Assembly: GCA_016209705.1 (NCBI GenBank)
Contig: JACQVR010000057.1
Coordinates: 1 to 37,875, forward strand
DNA: 37,875 bases
Direction: 5' to 3'
From: Planctomycetota bacterium
GTDB taxonomy: Bacteria > Planctomycetota > MHYJ01 > JACPRB01
Part shown: positions 30,163-37,875 of the stretch, one piece after another
Position numbering within the stretch: position 1 is the stretch's first letter
Layout: each line of letters begins with the position of its first letter
Position numbers and translations under genes: made by a program
Notes under the pieces: generated by a model
Database searches by the model: none
Told to the model about the DNA's origin: nothing
What the model saw: only the letters and a program-made list of their open reading frames with translations

Positions 30163-32922
30163 ATGAAGACGGACGAGATCCGGGAGCGGTTCATCGAGTT
30201 CTTCCGCAAACGCGGCCATACCGTCCATCCGTCCGACTCGCTGATCCCTTCGAACGACCCGTCGCTCCTCTTCACGAGCGCCGGCATGGCCCAGTTCAAA
30301 GACATGTTCCTGGGCCGGGGCACGCTTCCGTTCCGGCGCGCGACCACGTGCCAGAAGTGCCTGCGAACCGGCGACCTCGAACGCGTCGGCAAGACCAGCG
30401 GCCACCATACTTTCTTCGAAATGCTCGGCAATTTCTCCTTCGGAGACTATTTCAAGCGTGAAACCATCGCCTGGGCGTGGGAGTTCTCCACGCGCGAGAT
30501 GAGGATCCCCGAGGAGCGCATCCATGTGACCGTCTACCGGGATGACGACGAGGCGTTCCGGATCTGGTCCGAGGAGATCGGCCTCCCCGCCGCGCGAATC
30601 CGCAAGCTGGGCGAGGCGGACAACTTCTGGCCCGCGAATGCGCCGTCCCAGGGACCGAACGGCCCGTGCGGCCCGTGCAGCGAATTATATTACGACTTCG
30701 GACCGAATACCGGCTGCGGACGCCCGGAATGCGCCCCGGGATGCTCGTGCGACCGCTTCGTCGAGTTCTGGAACCTCGTGTTCACCCAGTTCGACCGGCA
30801 AGAAGACGGAACGCTCGCTCCCCTGCCCCAGAAGAACATCGACACCGGGGCGGGCTTGGAGCGCTTCGCCGCCGTCCTGCAAGGCGTTCATTCGAACTTC
30901 GACACCGATAATTTCAAGCCGCTCATTCTCTCCGAGTGCGCCCTCCTGAAGGTTTCCTACACGCCCGGCACCGAGACGGCCGCCCGCTTGCGCCGCATCG
31001 CCGATCATGCGCGAGCGCTCGTGTTCTGCATCTCGGACAACGCGCGGCCGGGTCCCACCGGCCGGGGATACGTCGTTCGGCGCATCCTCCGAACCGCCGT
31101 TCGCGACGGCATGAAGTTGGGCCTCCGCCAGGAGTTCCTCCATCGCTTGGTGCCCGAGATCATCGCGGTCATGCGCCAGCCCTATCCTTATCTCGAAGAA
31201 CGACGCCGTACGATCGAAACCGTGATCAAGGACGAAGAGCGTAAGTTCCTGGATTCGCTGGATCGTGCCGAGCGGGAATTACGCGACCGACTGGCGGGAC
31301 AGGCGACGCTTTCCGGCCAGGATGCGTTCTATCTGTACGACACACATGGCCTTCCCATCGAATTGCTCGAAGACCTGTGCCATGATCTCGGCGCGCGCGT
31401 GGAGCGGGCGGAATTCGACCGGATCCTGAAGGAGAAGCAGGAATCGCAGCGGAAAAGCTCGGAAATCATGGACACCGGCGCTTTGGCGCGCATCAAGGAA
31501 CGGCGGCTTCCGACCACGCGGTTTCTCGGATACGAGATCCCGATGGCGGAGATGGGCCGGCCCGTGGACGCCACCGTCGCCGCCATCGCGCGCCTCGACG
31601 CGCCCGCGCTGAAAGCGTATCAGGCTTCCAAGAAAGATGCCGCGGCCGTCACGACGCTGCTCAAATCGGCCGAGCTCGTGGAGGAGGCGGCCGCCGGGAC
31701 GGACATCGCGGCGATCCTGGACCGCACGCCGTTCTACGGCGACGCGGGAGGCCAAGTCGGCGATTCCGGATGGCTGCGCGGCGAGGCGCTGGAAGCGGAA
31801 ATCACGGATACGAAGAGACCGGATGACTACTTCACGCACCTGGGACGCGTCACTCGAGGATCGTTGCGCGTGGGTCAGACCGTGCGGGCGCAGATCGACG
31901 CCGATCGGCGCCTGAACATCATGCGCCATCACACCGGAACGCACGTGCTTCAGGCGGCGCTGCGGACGGTGCTGGGGAAGCACGTCGAGCAGGCGGGCTC
32001 CATCGTCCTGCCGGACCGTCTGCGCTTCGATTTCACGCATCCGAAGGCCCTGACCCGCGACGAGATCCGCGCCGTCGAAGATTGGGCGAACCGCGTTATC
32101 CTTTCGGATCTTCCCGTCGCGAAGGTCGAGACGTCCATGGAGGACGCCAAGCAGCGCGGGGCGATCATGTTTTTCGGCGAGAAGTACGGAGACCGCGTCC
32201 GCGTCGTGTCCATCGGCGAGGGCGCGTCGGTCGAGCTCTGTGGCGGCACGCACCTGGAACATACCTCCACGATCAGCCAGCTCAAGATCGTCAGTGAAAG
32301 CTCCATCGGCAGCGGCGTCCGGCGGATCGAAGCGGTGACGGGCCCCAAAGCGATCGAGCTGGCGCGGGAAAAATACGATCTTGCCGAGGAAACGGCCCGC
32401 GAGCTAGGATGCCCGATCGACCAGATTCCCAAGCGCCTGAAGCAGCTCGTGCAGAACGTCCTAGAGCTTAAAAGCGAAATCGGCCGACTTAAGTCATCTG
32501 GACGAGCTAGGGCCGATGCCCTAAGGGAGGCCGCGGGGATCATAAGTCCCGAGGAAGAACTGCAGATTGGAAGTGAAAAGGTTTGCCGAAAGAAGCTTAA
32601 CATCAAAGACGTCAACGAAGCTCGTGAATTCATGGACGAACTGGTCAAGAATCGCAGGTACGCTGCCGCCATATTAGCGATTATGAACGACAAACCTGTA
32701 TTCGTGATCGGCGTCCGCGAGGACCTCGCCCAGAGCAAAGGTCTGAAGGCCGGAGACCTCGCCAAGGAAGTCGGCAAGGCCTGCGGCGGCGGGGGGGGCG
32801 GCCGCGAACTTCAAGCCCAGGCGGGCGCATCGGATCCTTCGAAAATCGAGCTGGGTTTTCAAACGTTCGAATCCGCCGTCCGCGCGAAGTTTGTTACAAA
32901 AAGTTTTGAGAATATTTCGTAA
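30163..32922 (+). CDS. alaS: Alanyl-tRNA synthetase
   Basis: 919 residues, full length. Class II catalytic core: IRERFIEFFRKRGHTVHPSD, SLLFTSAGMAQFKDMFLG, KTSGHHTFFEMLGNFSFGDY, FWNLVFTQFDRQ and NIDTGAGLERFAAVLQG. A Cys-rich insertion CGRPECAPGCSCDRF may bind zinc. Editing domain: HHTGTHVLQAAL (589-600) and ELCGGTHLEH (Cys693, His697), the zinc site that deacylates Ser/Gly-tRNA(Ala). C-terminal Gly-rich VGKACGGGGGGRELQAQAG. The enzyme charges tRNA-Ala and represses mistranslation. Codon use changes sharply in 32461-32700 (see findings). The last codons and stop lie in the 34-bp repeat at 32891. Confidence 0.99.
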   Translation: MKTDEIRERFIEFFRKRGHTVHPSDSLIPSNDPSLLFTSAGMAQFKDMFLGRGTLPFRRATTCQKCLRTGDLERVGKTSGHHTFFEMLGNFSFGDYFKRETIAWAWEFSTREMRIPEERIHVTVYRDDDEAFRIWSEEIGLPAARIRKLGEADNFWPANAPSQGPNGPCGPCSELYYDFGPNTGCGRPECAPGCSCDRFVEFWNLVFTQFDRQEDGTLAPLPQKNIDTGAGLERFAAVLQGVHSNFDTDNFKPLILSECALLKVSYTPGTETAARLRRIADHARALVFCISDNARPGPTGRGYVVRRILRTAVRDGMKLGLRQEFLHRLVPEIIAVMRQPYPYLEERRRTIETVIKDEERKFLDSLDRAERELRDRLAGQATLSGQDAFYLYDTHGLPIELLEDLCHDLGARVERAEFDRILKEKQESQRKSSEIMDTGALARIKERRLPTTRFLGYEIPMAEMGRPVDATVAAIARLDAPALKAYQASKKDAAAVTTLLKSAELVEEAAAGTDIAAILDRTPFYGDAGGQVGDSGWLRGEALEAEITDTKRPDDYFTHLGRVTRGSLRVGQTVRAQIDADRRLNIMRHHTGTHVLQAALRTVLGKHVEQAGSIVLPDRLRFDFTHPKALTRDEIRAVEDWANRVILSDLPVAKVETSMEDAKQRGAIMFFGEKYGDRVRVVSIGEGASVELCGGTHLEHTSTISQLKIVSESSIGSGVRRIEAVTGPKAIELAREKYDLAEETARELGCPIDQIPKRLKQLVQNVLELKSEIGRLKSSGRARADALREAAGIISPEEELQIGSEKVCRKKLNIKDVNEAREFMDELVKNRRYAAAILAIMNDKPVFVIGVREDLAQSKGLKAGDLAKEVGKACGGGGGGRELQAQAGASDPSKIELGFQTFESAVRAKFVTKSFENIS

Positions 32923-32924
32923 CA
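32891..32924. repeat. 34-bp dyad repeat GTTAC...GTAACACC, copy 2
   Basis: GTTACAAAAAGTTTTGAGAA followed by TATTTCGTAACACC; 30 of 34 positions match 25577-25610. It supplies the last ten alaS codons and its TAA, in a different frame from copy 1, and ends three bases before the methyltransferase ATG. Confidence 0.75.
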
Positions 32925-32927
32925 CCC

Positions 32928-33917
32928 ATGCATCCGACGCCCGACAAGATCATGCAGGCCAACCACGGCGCCTGGTCCGTGGGCATCCTGGGCGCGGCCG
33001 TGACACATTCCGTCTTCAGGCATCTCGATCCCGACGGCGCCACGGCGGAGGAATTGGCCCGGAAGGCGGGGCTCTCGCCGCGCGGGGCGCAAGCGCTGGC
33101 CGACGGACTGCTCGGACTGGGGTTGATCACGCAAGCCGACGGCGTGTACCGCAACACGCCCGAATCGGCTCACTTCTTGATTGAAGGAAACCCGTCGTAT
33201 CTGGGGGAGTTCGTCCTCTTCAGTTTCGCGGACATGACTCGATGGTCGAAGCTCCCGGATGTGGCGCGCACCGGCGTCCCGAGCACGAACGACACGGCCG
33301 AAACTCCCGAAAACCCTTTCTGGGAAAAGCTGGTGACCGCCATCGCGAATTTATCCGCTCCCCTGGCTCAGATGGCGGCGGATCGGCTCAGCCTGAACCG
33401 GGGCGATCCCGTCCGTTGGCTGGATGTAGGCGGCGGCTCCGGCATCTATTCGGCGATCTGGCTGGAGCTGAATCCTAAAGCCCAGGCCACTCAACTGGAC
33501 TGGCCCAACGTGAACGGCATCGCGCGTGAATTCGTGAAAAAATTCGGGGTGACAGATCGTTTCCGCACCGTGGACGGCGATTTTCACCACGCCGATTTTG
33601 GGAACTCCGAATACGACATCGCCATCTACTCGCACATCGCGCATCAAGAGACCCCGCCGGACAACGTGGCCACCTTCCGGAAGTTCCGTCGCGCGCTCAA
33701 GCCGGGCGGAACGCTGCTCATCAGCGATTTCGTCCTGAACGACGATCGGAGCGGGCATCCGTTCGCCTTGATGTTCGCGTCCATGATGCTGCTTCAGACG
33801 AAGGGCGGAAGCACGTATCGGAAAGCGGACTACCGAAGCTGGCTGAACGAAACCGGGTTCTCCAGCGTCGAATTCGTCTCGACGGGAATGCCGGCGACGC
33901 TGATCTTCGCCCGTTGA
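32928..33917 (+). CDS. SAM-dependent O-methyltransferase (winged-helix dimerisation type)
   Basis: 329 residues starting 5 bases after the alaS stop. N-terminal helical/winged-helix dimerisation domain: FRHLDPDGATAEELARKAGL, SPRGAQALADGLLGLGLITQ, YRNTPESAHFLIEG. C-terminal Rossmann methyltransferase: VRWLDVGGGSGIYSAIWLEL (SAM motif I, D-V-G-G-G-S-G), ATQLDWPNVNGIAREFVKKF (acidic end of strand 2), FRTVDGDFHHADFGNSEYDI, FRRALKPGGTLLISDFVLND (post-III) and a C-terminal strand FSSVEFVSTGMPATLIFAR. This is the caffeate/acetylserotonin-type small-molecule O-methyltransferase fold (Methyltransf_2), also used in pigment and antibiotic pathways. Substrate unknown; no biosynthetic neighbours. Likely co-transcribed with alaS. 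Confidence 0.93.
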   Translation: MHPTPDKIMQANHGAWSVGILGAAVTHSVFRHLDPDGATAEELARKAGLSPRGAQALADGLLGLGLITQADGVYRNTPESAHFLIEGNPSYLGEFVLFSFADMTRWSKLPDVARTGVPSTNDTAETPENPFWEKLVTAIANLSAPLAQMAADRLSLNRGDPVRWLDVGGGSGIYSAIWLELNPKAQATQLDWPNVNGIAREFVKKFGVTDRFRTVDGDFHHADFGNSEYDIAIYSHIAHQETPPDNVATFRKFRRALKPGGTLLISDFVLNDDRSGHPFALMFASMMLLQTKGGSTYRKADYRSWLNETGFSSVEFVSTGMPATLIFAR

Positions 33918-33990
33918 GTACCCCCGGGGCGGCGTTCGTTTCGGCCTCCAAACCCGACACGAATTCATGAAAGCGGGCCCTGAGCGCCGC

Positions 33991-34236
33991 TTATCGGTCG
34001 CGACCTCCGTACCGCGCCTCGAGCTCTTCCACTGACCGCGGCCAATCCGCCTTCAAAATGATCCGCTTGCCCATCCGGCGAATGCCGAGAACGCGCTTTC
34101 CTTCGACGTCCCGCGAAGACGGATCTACGGACCGCAGAAGGAATGGATGCCCGATCTCCATCCGACGTAGTTCCTGACCTGCGACGCGCCTGCGGAGCGC
34201 CTCGACGTAGATCTCGATATCGGGCCGTTCAGGCAT
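33991..34236 (-). pseudogene. Fpg/Nei-family glycosylase, truncated N-terminal fragment
   Basis: From ATG 34236: MPERPDIEIYVEALRRRV, IGHPFLLRSVDPSSRDVEGK and VLGIRRMGKRIILKAD, the N-terminal domain of Fpg/Nei DNA glycosylases with the catalytic Pro2 and Glu3 present and the Lys of the G-K-R-I strand. After about residue 64 it becomes WPRSVEELEARYGGRDR and stops at 81 aa instead of about 270-290. The helix-two-turn-helix and zinc finger are absent and no continuation is seen in other frames before the methyltransferase gene. So it should not function as a base-excision glycosylase. It is divergent from rpmF. A frame running further upstream is antisense to plsX and spurious. Confidence 0.75.
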
Positions 34237-34300
34237 GCGGAGGCGCCCCCATCCTGGGCATTGTCGATCCTCGCGGAGCTGCGTCCAGGGCTTTTTAAGG

Positions 34301-34329
34301 TTGAATTCCCGGGGCCGTTGGCCTACCAT
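34301..34329 (+). promoter_or_regulatory. Candidate promoter of the rpmF-plsX-fabH cluster
   Basis: TTGAAT, 17-base spacer, TACCAT (4/6 each), placing the start of transcription about 15 bases before the rpmF ATG; AGGA lies 8 bases before that ATG. Confidence 0.4.
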
Positions 34330-34350
34330 GCTTCCCCTCAGGAACCATCC

Positions 34351-34533
34351 ATGCCGAACCCAAAACGAAAGCTGGCGAAGTCGTGGCGCGGGAACCGGCG
34401 CTCGCACGACCACGTCCACGTTCCCAACCTGTCCCTCTGCCCTCGCTGTAACCAGCCCAAGCTGTCTCATCGCGTGTGCGGCACGTGCGGCTATTACAAG
34501 GGGGCGCTGGTCATCGACATGAAGAAGCTGTAA
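34351..34533 (+). CDS. rpmF: Ribosomal protein bL32
   Basis: 60 residues. The start MPNPKRKLAKSWRGNRRSHD is diagnostic for bL32 (M-P-N-P-K-R-K/R-x-S). It is the zinc-binding form: LCPRCNQPKLSHRVCGTCGYYKG gives C-x-x-C ... C-x-x-C. It is a large-subunit protein near the peptidyl-transferase side. Placement immediately before plsX is the widely conserved rpmF-plsX-fab arrangement. The frame is open upstream of 34351, but the N-terminus and AGGA at -8 fix the start. Confidence 0.97.
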   Translation: MPNPKRKLAKSWRGNRRSHDHVHVPNLSLCPRCNQPKLSHRVCGTCGYYKGALVIDMKKL

Positions 34534-34590
34534 GGTGTATTCCTCCCGTCGGCGCCCCGGAAGGCGCCAATTTCGGGATTCCCCCCAAGC

Positions 34591-35640
34591 ATGAGAATCG
34601 CCATCGACGCCATGGGCGGGGATTACGCCCCGGACGAGATCGTCCGCGGAGCGGCCGATGCGGCTCCCGACGTACCGCAGGCCATTCTGACCCTGGTGGG
34701 CCGCCGCGAACGCATCGAAACGGCTCTCCCTGTTTCGACCCGCCCCCCGAACGTCGAGATTCAGCACGCCGCCGACGTCATCGAAATGCACGAAGATCCG
34801 CGCCGCGCGCTGCTCGGCAAGCGCGATTCCTCCCTGCACATCGGGCTGAACATGGTGAAGCATGGCCGCGCGGACGCGTTCATCTCCGCCGGCAACACGG
34901 GCGCCCTCGTCGGAGGCGCGACCGTCCCCCTCTTCGGCCTCGGTTGCCTGGAAGGAGTGAAGCGCCCCGCCATCGCGGTCCCCCTTCCGACCGAGACGGG
35001 CTTCACCGCCCTTCTGGACGCGGGCGCCAATAAAGCATGCAAACCGGTCAACCTCCTGCAATGGGCGGTCATGGGCTCCGTGTACATCAAGGTCCTGCGC
35101 CAGGAACTTCACAGCCGTCCCCGCGTGGCGCTCCTGAACATCGGCGAAGAACGAAACAAGGGCACGGTGCTCCTACAGGAAACGTACGCCCTCCTGGAGA
35201 AGTCCCAGCTTCACTTCATCGGGAACATCGAACCCCACCGCATCTTTTCCGGGAAGGCGGACGTCGTCATCTGCGACGGCTTCGTGGGAAACATCTGCCT
35301 GAAGGCCGGCGAGGGCATGTCCAATTTCCTGATGGGGATGATCCGCTCGAACGGGCTCGCCGAGAGCGAGGACATCCAGAAGGGGATCGCCAAAGTCGAG
35401 CAGCGCACGGACTACTCGGCCGTCGGAGGCGCGCCGCTTCTGGGCATCCGCGGCATCGTCTTGAAATGCCACGGGCGGTCGAAGGCGCGCGCCATTGCGA
35501 ACGCCGTCAAGATCGCCGCGGGTTTCGTCGCCAGTCGCTTGAACGATCACATCGTCCAGGAGATCCGGTCGGTGGGCCACGTCGGCTGGTTTTCCGGATG
35601 GTTCCACCACAAAACCAAGGAGGAGGCGGAGGACGAATGA
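34591..35640 (+). CDS. plsX: Phosphate acyltransferase PlsX
   Basis: 349 residues, normal length. MRIAIDAMGGDYAPDEIVRG opens the protein exactly as PlsX does (D-A-M-G-G-D-x-A-P), followed by HAADVIEMHEDPRRALLGKR and DAFISAGNTGALVGGATVPL (S-A-G-N-T-G-A), RPAIAVPLPTETG, LLDAGANKACKPVNLLQWAV, LLNIGEERNKG, FIGNIEPHRIFSGKADVVIC (E-x-x-x-I-x-x-G-x-x-D-V) and DGFVGNICLKAGEGMSNFLM. It turns acyl-ACP plus phosphate into acyl-phosphate for PlsY at the membrane. The fabH ATG overlaps its stop (ATGA at 35637), indicating coupling. Confidence 0.98.
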   Translation: MRIAIDAMGGDYAPDEIVRGAADAAPDVPQAILTLVGRRERIETALPVSTRPPNVEIQHAADVIEMHEDPRRALLGKRDSSLHIGLNMVKHGRADAFISAGNTGALVGGATVPLFGLGCLEGVKRPAIAVPLPTETGFTALLDAGANKACKPVNLLQWAVMGSVYIKVLRQELHSRPRVALLNIGEERNKGTVLLQETYALLEKSQLHFIGNIEPHRIFSGKADVVICDGFVGNICLKAGEGMSNFLMGMIRSNGLAESEDIQKGIAKVEQRTDYSAVGGAPLLGIRGIVLKCHGRSKARAIANAVKIAAGFVASRLNDHIVQEIRSVGHVGWFSGWFHHKTKEEAEDE

Positions 35641-36629
35641 GAACGGCGGCCAAAGTTCGCATCGCCGGAACCGGTTCCTATGTGCCGGACCGCATCCTCG
35701 ACAACGAATATTTCACCCGAATCGTCGACACCAGCGACGCCTGGATTATCGAACGCACGGGCGTCAAGGAACGCCGCATCGCGCCCGAGTCGCAATGCAC
35801 CAGCGACTTGGCGGCCGAAGCGGCGCGCCGGGCGCTCGCGGCCGCCGGCCGAACGCCCCAGGATGTGGAGTTGATCATCCTGGCCACGTCCACTCCGGAC
35901 CGGATCGTGCCGCCCACGTCCGTCTACGTCCAGAAAAAGCTGGAGGCCTGGAACGCCGGAGCCGTCGATCATATCGCCGCCTGCTCCGGCTACGTATACG
36001 CGCTCTCTTCGGGCTGGAATTACGTCGCCAACCGCCAGGTACGGAACTGCCTCGTGATCGGATCCGAACTGCTGACGCGGATCGCCAACTACACGGATCG
36101 TAGCACGTGCATCCTCTTCGGAGACGCCGCCGGCGCGCTCCTGCTCGAGGCCGCCGACGACGGGTCGAGCGACATTCTGTATTCGAAGCTCGCGGCGGAT
36201 GGACGGGGCGAGCACCTGATCATCGTGCCGGCCGGCGGCACCGCCTTGCAGCTGACGGACGAGCGGCGGGCCAACCACCTCGACACAATTCAGATGCAGG
36301 GCCGAGAAGTGTACAAGTTCGCCATCACCAAGTTCGTGGAGCTGATTCAGGACGCCGTGAAGGCGCTGGGAGTGACGACGGAGGCGATCGACGCGCTCAT
36401 CCCCCACCAGGTAAACCTGCGGATCATCGAGAGCGCCGCCGACAAGTTGAAGATCCCCATGAGCAAGATCATCGTGAACATCGATCGGTACGGCAACACG
36501 TCCGCGGCCAGCATTCCGGTCGCCATCGACGAGGGGGTGCGCGCGGGTCGGATTCAACGCGGCCATCTGGTCGTGGCCGTCGCTTTCGGCGCGGGACTGA
36601 CCTGGGGATCGGTGGCGCTCCGTTGGTAG
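35637..36629 (+). CDS. fabH: 3-oxoacyl-ACP synthase III (FabH)
   Basis: 330 residues, ATG overlapping the plsX stop. Catalytic triad in place: Cys116 in HIAACSGYVYAL, His257 in ALIPHQVNLRII and Asn287 in YGNTSAASIPVA. N-terminal KVRIAGTGSYVPDRILDNEY and AWIIERTGVKERRI are standard. The family motif around Cys is usually A-A-C-x-G-F; here C-S-G-Y, a conservative change. KAS III condenses acyl-CoA with malonyl-ACP to start fatty-acid synthesis. Arrangement with plsX upstream and fabD downstream is the conserved cluster. Confidence 0.97.
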   Translation: MRTAAKVRIAGTGSYVPDRILDNEYFTRIVDTSDAWIIERTGVKERRIAPESQCTSDLAAEAARRALAAAGRTPQDVELIILATSTPDRIVPPTSVYVQKKLEAWNAGAVDHIAACSGYVYALSSGWNYVANRQVRNCLVIGSELLTRIANYTDRSTCILFGDAAGALLLEAADDGSSDILYSKLAADGRGEHLIIVPAGGTALQLTDERRANHLDTIQMQGREVYKFAITKFVELIQDAVKALGVTTEAIDALIPHQVNLRIIESAADKLKIPMSKIIVNIDRYGNTSAASIPVAIDEGVRAGRIQRGHLVVAVAFGAGLTWGSVALRW

Positions 36630-36700
36630 TCCGAAGTCCAACGTCCTACGTCGTTCCCAGATTTCGGACAGCGGACATGGGACGTCGGACTCAGGACTCT
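36630..36700. repeat. GTCCGA/ACGTCC microrepeat between fabH and fabD
   Basis: The 71-base gap is made of related short units on both strands (AGTCCGAAGTCC, ACGTCC, TTTCGGAC, GGACGTCGGACT), forming several alternative hairpins, including AGTCCGA (36629-36635) with TCGGACT. Similar in style to the AGCT microrepeats at 19744-19813 and 20739-20766, but with another unit. Confidence 0.5.
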
Positions 36701-37597
36701 ATGGCTAAGATCGCCGTGGTGTTCGCGGGCCAAGGCGCCCAGTCCGTCGGCATGGGCAAGGCCCTCTGCGCGCAACATCCCCCCGCACGCGCGCTTTTCG
36801 ACCGCGCCGGCAAGGCGCTCGGCTTCGACCTCGCCCAAATCTGTTTCGAAGGCCCCGCCGACATCCTGAACCGCACGGACGTATGTCAGCCCGCTTTGCT
36901 CGTCCACGGAGTGGCCGCCGCCGAGGCCTATCGCGCGGCCGGCGGCTTCGAAGCCCACAAGATCGTGGCGACGGCGGGACTCAGCCTGGGCGAATACACC
37001 GCGAACGTGTTCGCCGGCGCGCTGCGATTCGAGGACGCCGTGGCGCTCGTCGCCAAGCGAGGCCGCTGGATGCAGGAAGCGTGCGACGCCACGCCCAGCG
37101 GCATGGTCTCCGTCTTGGGGCTGGATCTTCCCAGGGTTCGAGAAGCGATCTCGCGCTTTCCGGGCGTGGGCGTGGCCAACGTCAACAGCCCGGGACAAAT
37201 CGTCATCAGCGGCCCGAACGAGCCGCTGGCTCAAGCGGCCGAGGCGTGCAAAGCCGCGGGCGCCAAGCGCTGCATCCCCTTGAGGGTCGCCGGCGCCTAC
37301 CATTCCGAAGTCATGCGGCCGGCCCAGGACAAGATGCGGTCCGAGTTAGCCAGAACGGAATTCGCGTCGCCCGCCATTCCCGTGGTCGCGAACGTCTCCG
37401 GACGGGCGGTGACCGATCCCGCGGAGCTGCGCGCCGGGCTCTCGACGCAAATCGTTTCCCCCGTTCTCTGGGAGGACGGCGTGCGCACGATGGCGTCGAT
37501 GGGCGCGACCCGATTCATCGAATTCGGACCCGGCAAGGTGCTGGCGGGCCTCATCCGCAAAATCGTCGAAACCGGAGAAACGGAGAGCTTCGAATGA
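36701..37597 (+). CDS. fabD: Malonyl-CoA:ACP transacylase
   Basis: 298 residues from ATG 36701; the open frame before it is antisense-frame noise from fabH. KIAVVFAGQGAQSVGMGKAL opens the protein (F-x-G-Q-G-x-Q). Nucleophile Ser95 lies in AGLSLGEYTANVFAG: Leu replaces the usual His in G-H-S-x-G-E. Catalytic His is in LRVAGAYHSEVMRPAQ, and FIEFGPGKVLAGLIRKI closes the fold. It loads malonyl onto ACP for chain elongation. The G-L-S-L-G-E-Y form is, as far as I recall, typical of Planctomycetota FabD, one reason for the organism call. The fabG ATG overlaps the stop (ATGA at 37594). Confidence 0.97.
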   Translation: MAKIAVVFAGQGAQSVGMGKALCAQHPPARALFDRAGKALGFDLAQICFEGPADILNRTDVCQPALLVHGVAAAEAYRAAGGFEAHKIVATAGLSLGEYTANVFAGALRFEDAVALVAKRGRWMQEACDATPSGMVSVLGLDLPRVREAISRFPGVGVANVNSPGQIVISGPNEPLAQAAEACKAAGAKRCIPLRVAGAYHSEVMRPAQDKMRSELARTEFASPAIPVVANVSGRAVTDPAELRAGLSTQIVSPVLWEDGVRTMASMGATRFIEFGPGKVLAGLIRKIVETGETESFE

Positions 37598-37875
37598 GCG
37601 TCGCGATCGACCTGAAGGGGCGCCACGCGCTGGTGACGGGCGCGTCGCGGGGCATCGGGCGCGAGATCGCCATCACCCTCGCCCGGGCGGGCGCGAACGT
37701 CGCCTGCGTCGCGACGAACGCCCAGCTCCTGGACGAGGTGTGCGCCATCCTCCGGAACACGGGCGTGCAGACCGCCGCCATTCCCTGCGATATTTCTATC
37801 TCGGCGCAGATCGAGGCCGCCGTGGCGACGGCGACGGAGACGTTCGGAGGGCTCGATATCCTGATCAATAACGCG
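37594..37875 (+). CDS. fabG: 3-oxoacyl-ACP reductase, 5' part (window ends inside it)
   Basis: 94 codons are visible before the window ends. MSVAIDLKGRHALVTGASRG, then IGREIAITLARAGANVACVA gives the G-x-x-x-G-I-G NADPH loop; CDISISAQIEAAVATATETF holds the Asp after strand 3, and GGLDILINNA the conserved N-N-A at the very end. The catalytic Ser and Y-x-x-x-K lie beyond the window. FabG reduces 3-oxoacyl-ACP in each elongation cycle. Start overlaps the fabD stop; fabD-fabG-acpP is the usual order, so acpP likely follows. Confidence 0.93.
   Translation, partial: MSVAIDLKGRHALVTGASRGIGREIAITLARAGANVACVATNAQLLDEVCAILRNTGVQTAAIPCDISISAQIEAAVATATETFGGLDILINNA

Overview
The window looks like chromosomal DNA of a high-GC, Gram-negative-type bacterium, most likely an uncultured member of the Planctomycetota or a neighbouring phylum. 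That placement is inference. It rests on a FabD with GLSLGEY in place of the usual GHSLGEY, a LolA-like exported protein, an LpxH-like phosphoesterase, Aat, a sigma-54 activator, and a serine recombinase paired with a DUF2924 protein. No rRNA is present to settle it.

Layout. (1) 1-3690 is a decayed region: a fragment of a YedK/HMCES (SRAP) gene, a putative HTH protein, an intact CBS-pair protein, a small NIL-domain protein, an SSB-like remnant, and a 29-codon ORF with a strong Shine-Dalgarno and a hairpin after it. (2) 7351-3690 (minus) is one compact operon: LpxH-like metallophosphoesterase, small helical protein, GMC oxidoreductase, polytopic membrane protein. (3) 7787-16692 is mobile and relic DNA: a large serine recombinase with its DUF2924 partner, a hicBA pair whose hicA has lost one base, a terminase fragment, a low-GC SDR gene, a broken second recombinase, an IS110-family element with a foldable 5' leader that fits a bridge RNA, a strongly structured non-coding stretch (15178-15553), and a sigma factor/excisionase pair. 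It stops at the 3' end of a tRNA-Thr(CGT) gene, a classic attachment point. (4) 16693-37875 is core chromosome: zinc-ribbon protein, rhomboid protease, Dus, Maf, RlmB-like SPOUT methyltransferase, an L12/ClpS-like two-domain protein, an epimerase, an FHA-GAF-sigma54 regulator, Aat, a possible cupin-fold protein, a LolA-like protein, RecA, a heptad-repeat coiled coil, AlaS, an O-methyltransferase, a truncated Fpg/Nei fragment, and the fatty-acid/phospholipid cluster rpmF-plsX-fabH-fabD-fabG, whose last gene runs off the window.

How it works together. The lipid cluster is ordinary: PlsX, FabH, FabD and FabG supply acyl chains, and overlaps between plsX/fabH and fabD/fabG suggest translational coupling. 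RecA, RlmB, Dus, Maf, Aat and AlaS are housekeeping. The most novel material is non-coding: the IS110 leader, the multi-hairpin region after the IS, a 34-bp dyad repeat at two unrelated gene ends (25577 and 32891), a second hairpin-CATTAGAAA repeat (16994 and 29559), and a repeat flanking the IS module (13125 and 15087). All structures and homologies were read by eye; no folding or database search was run.
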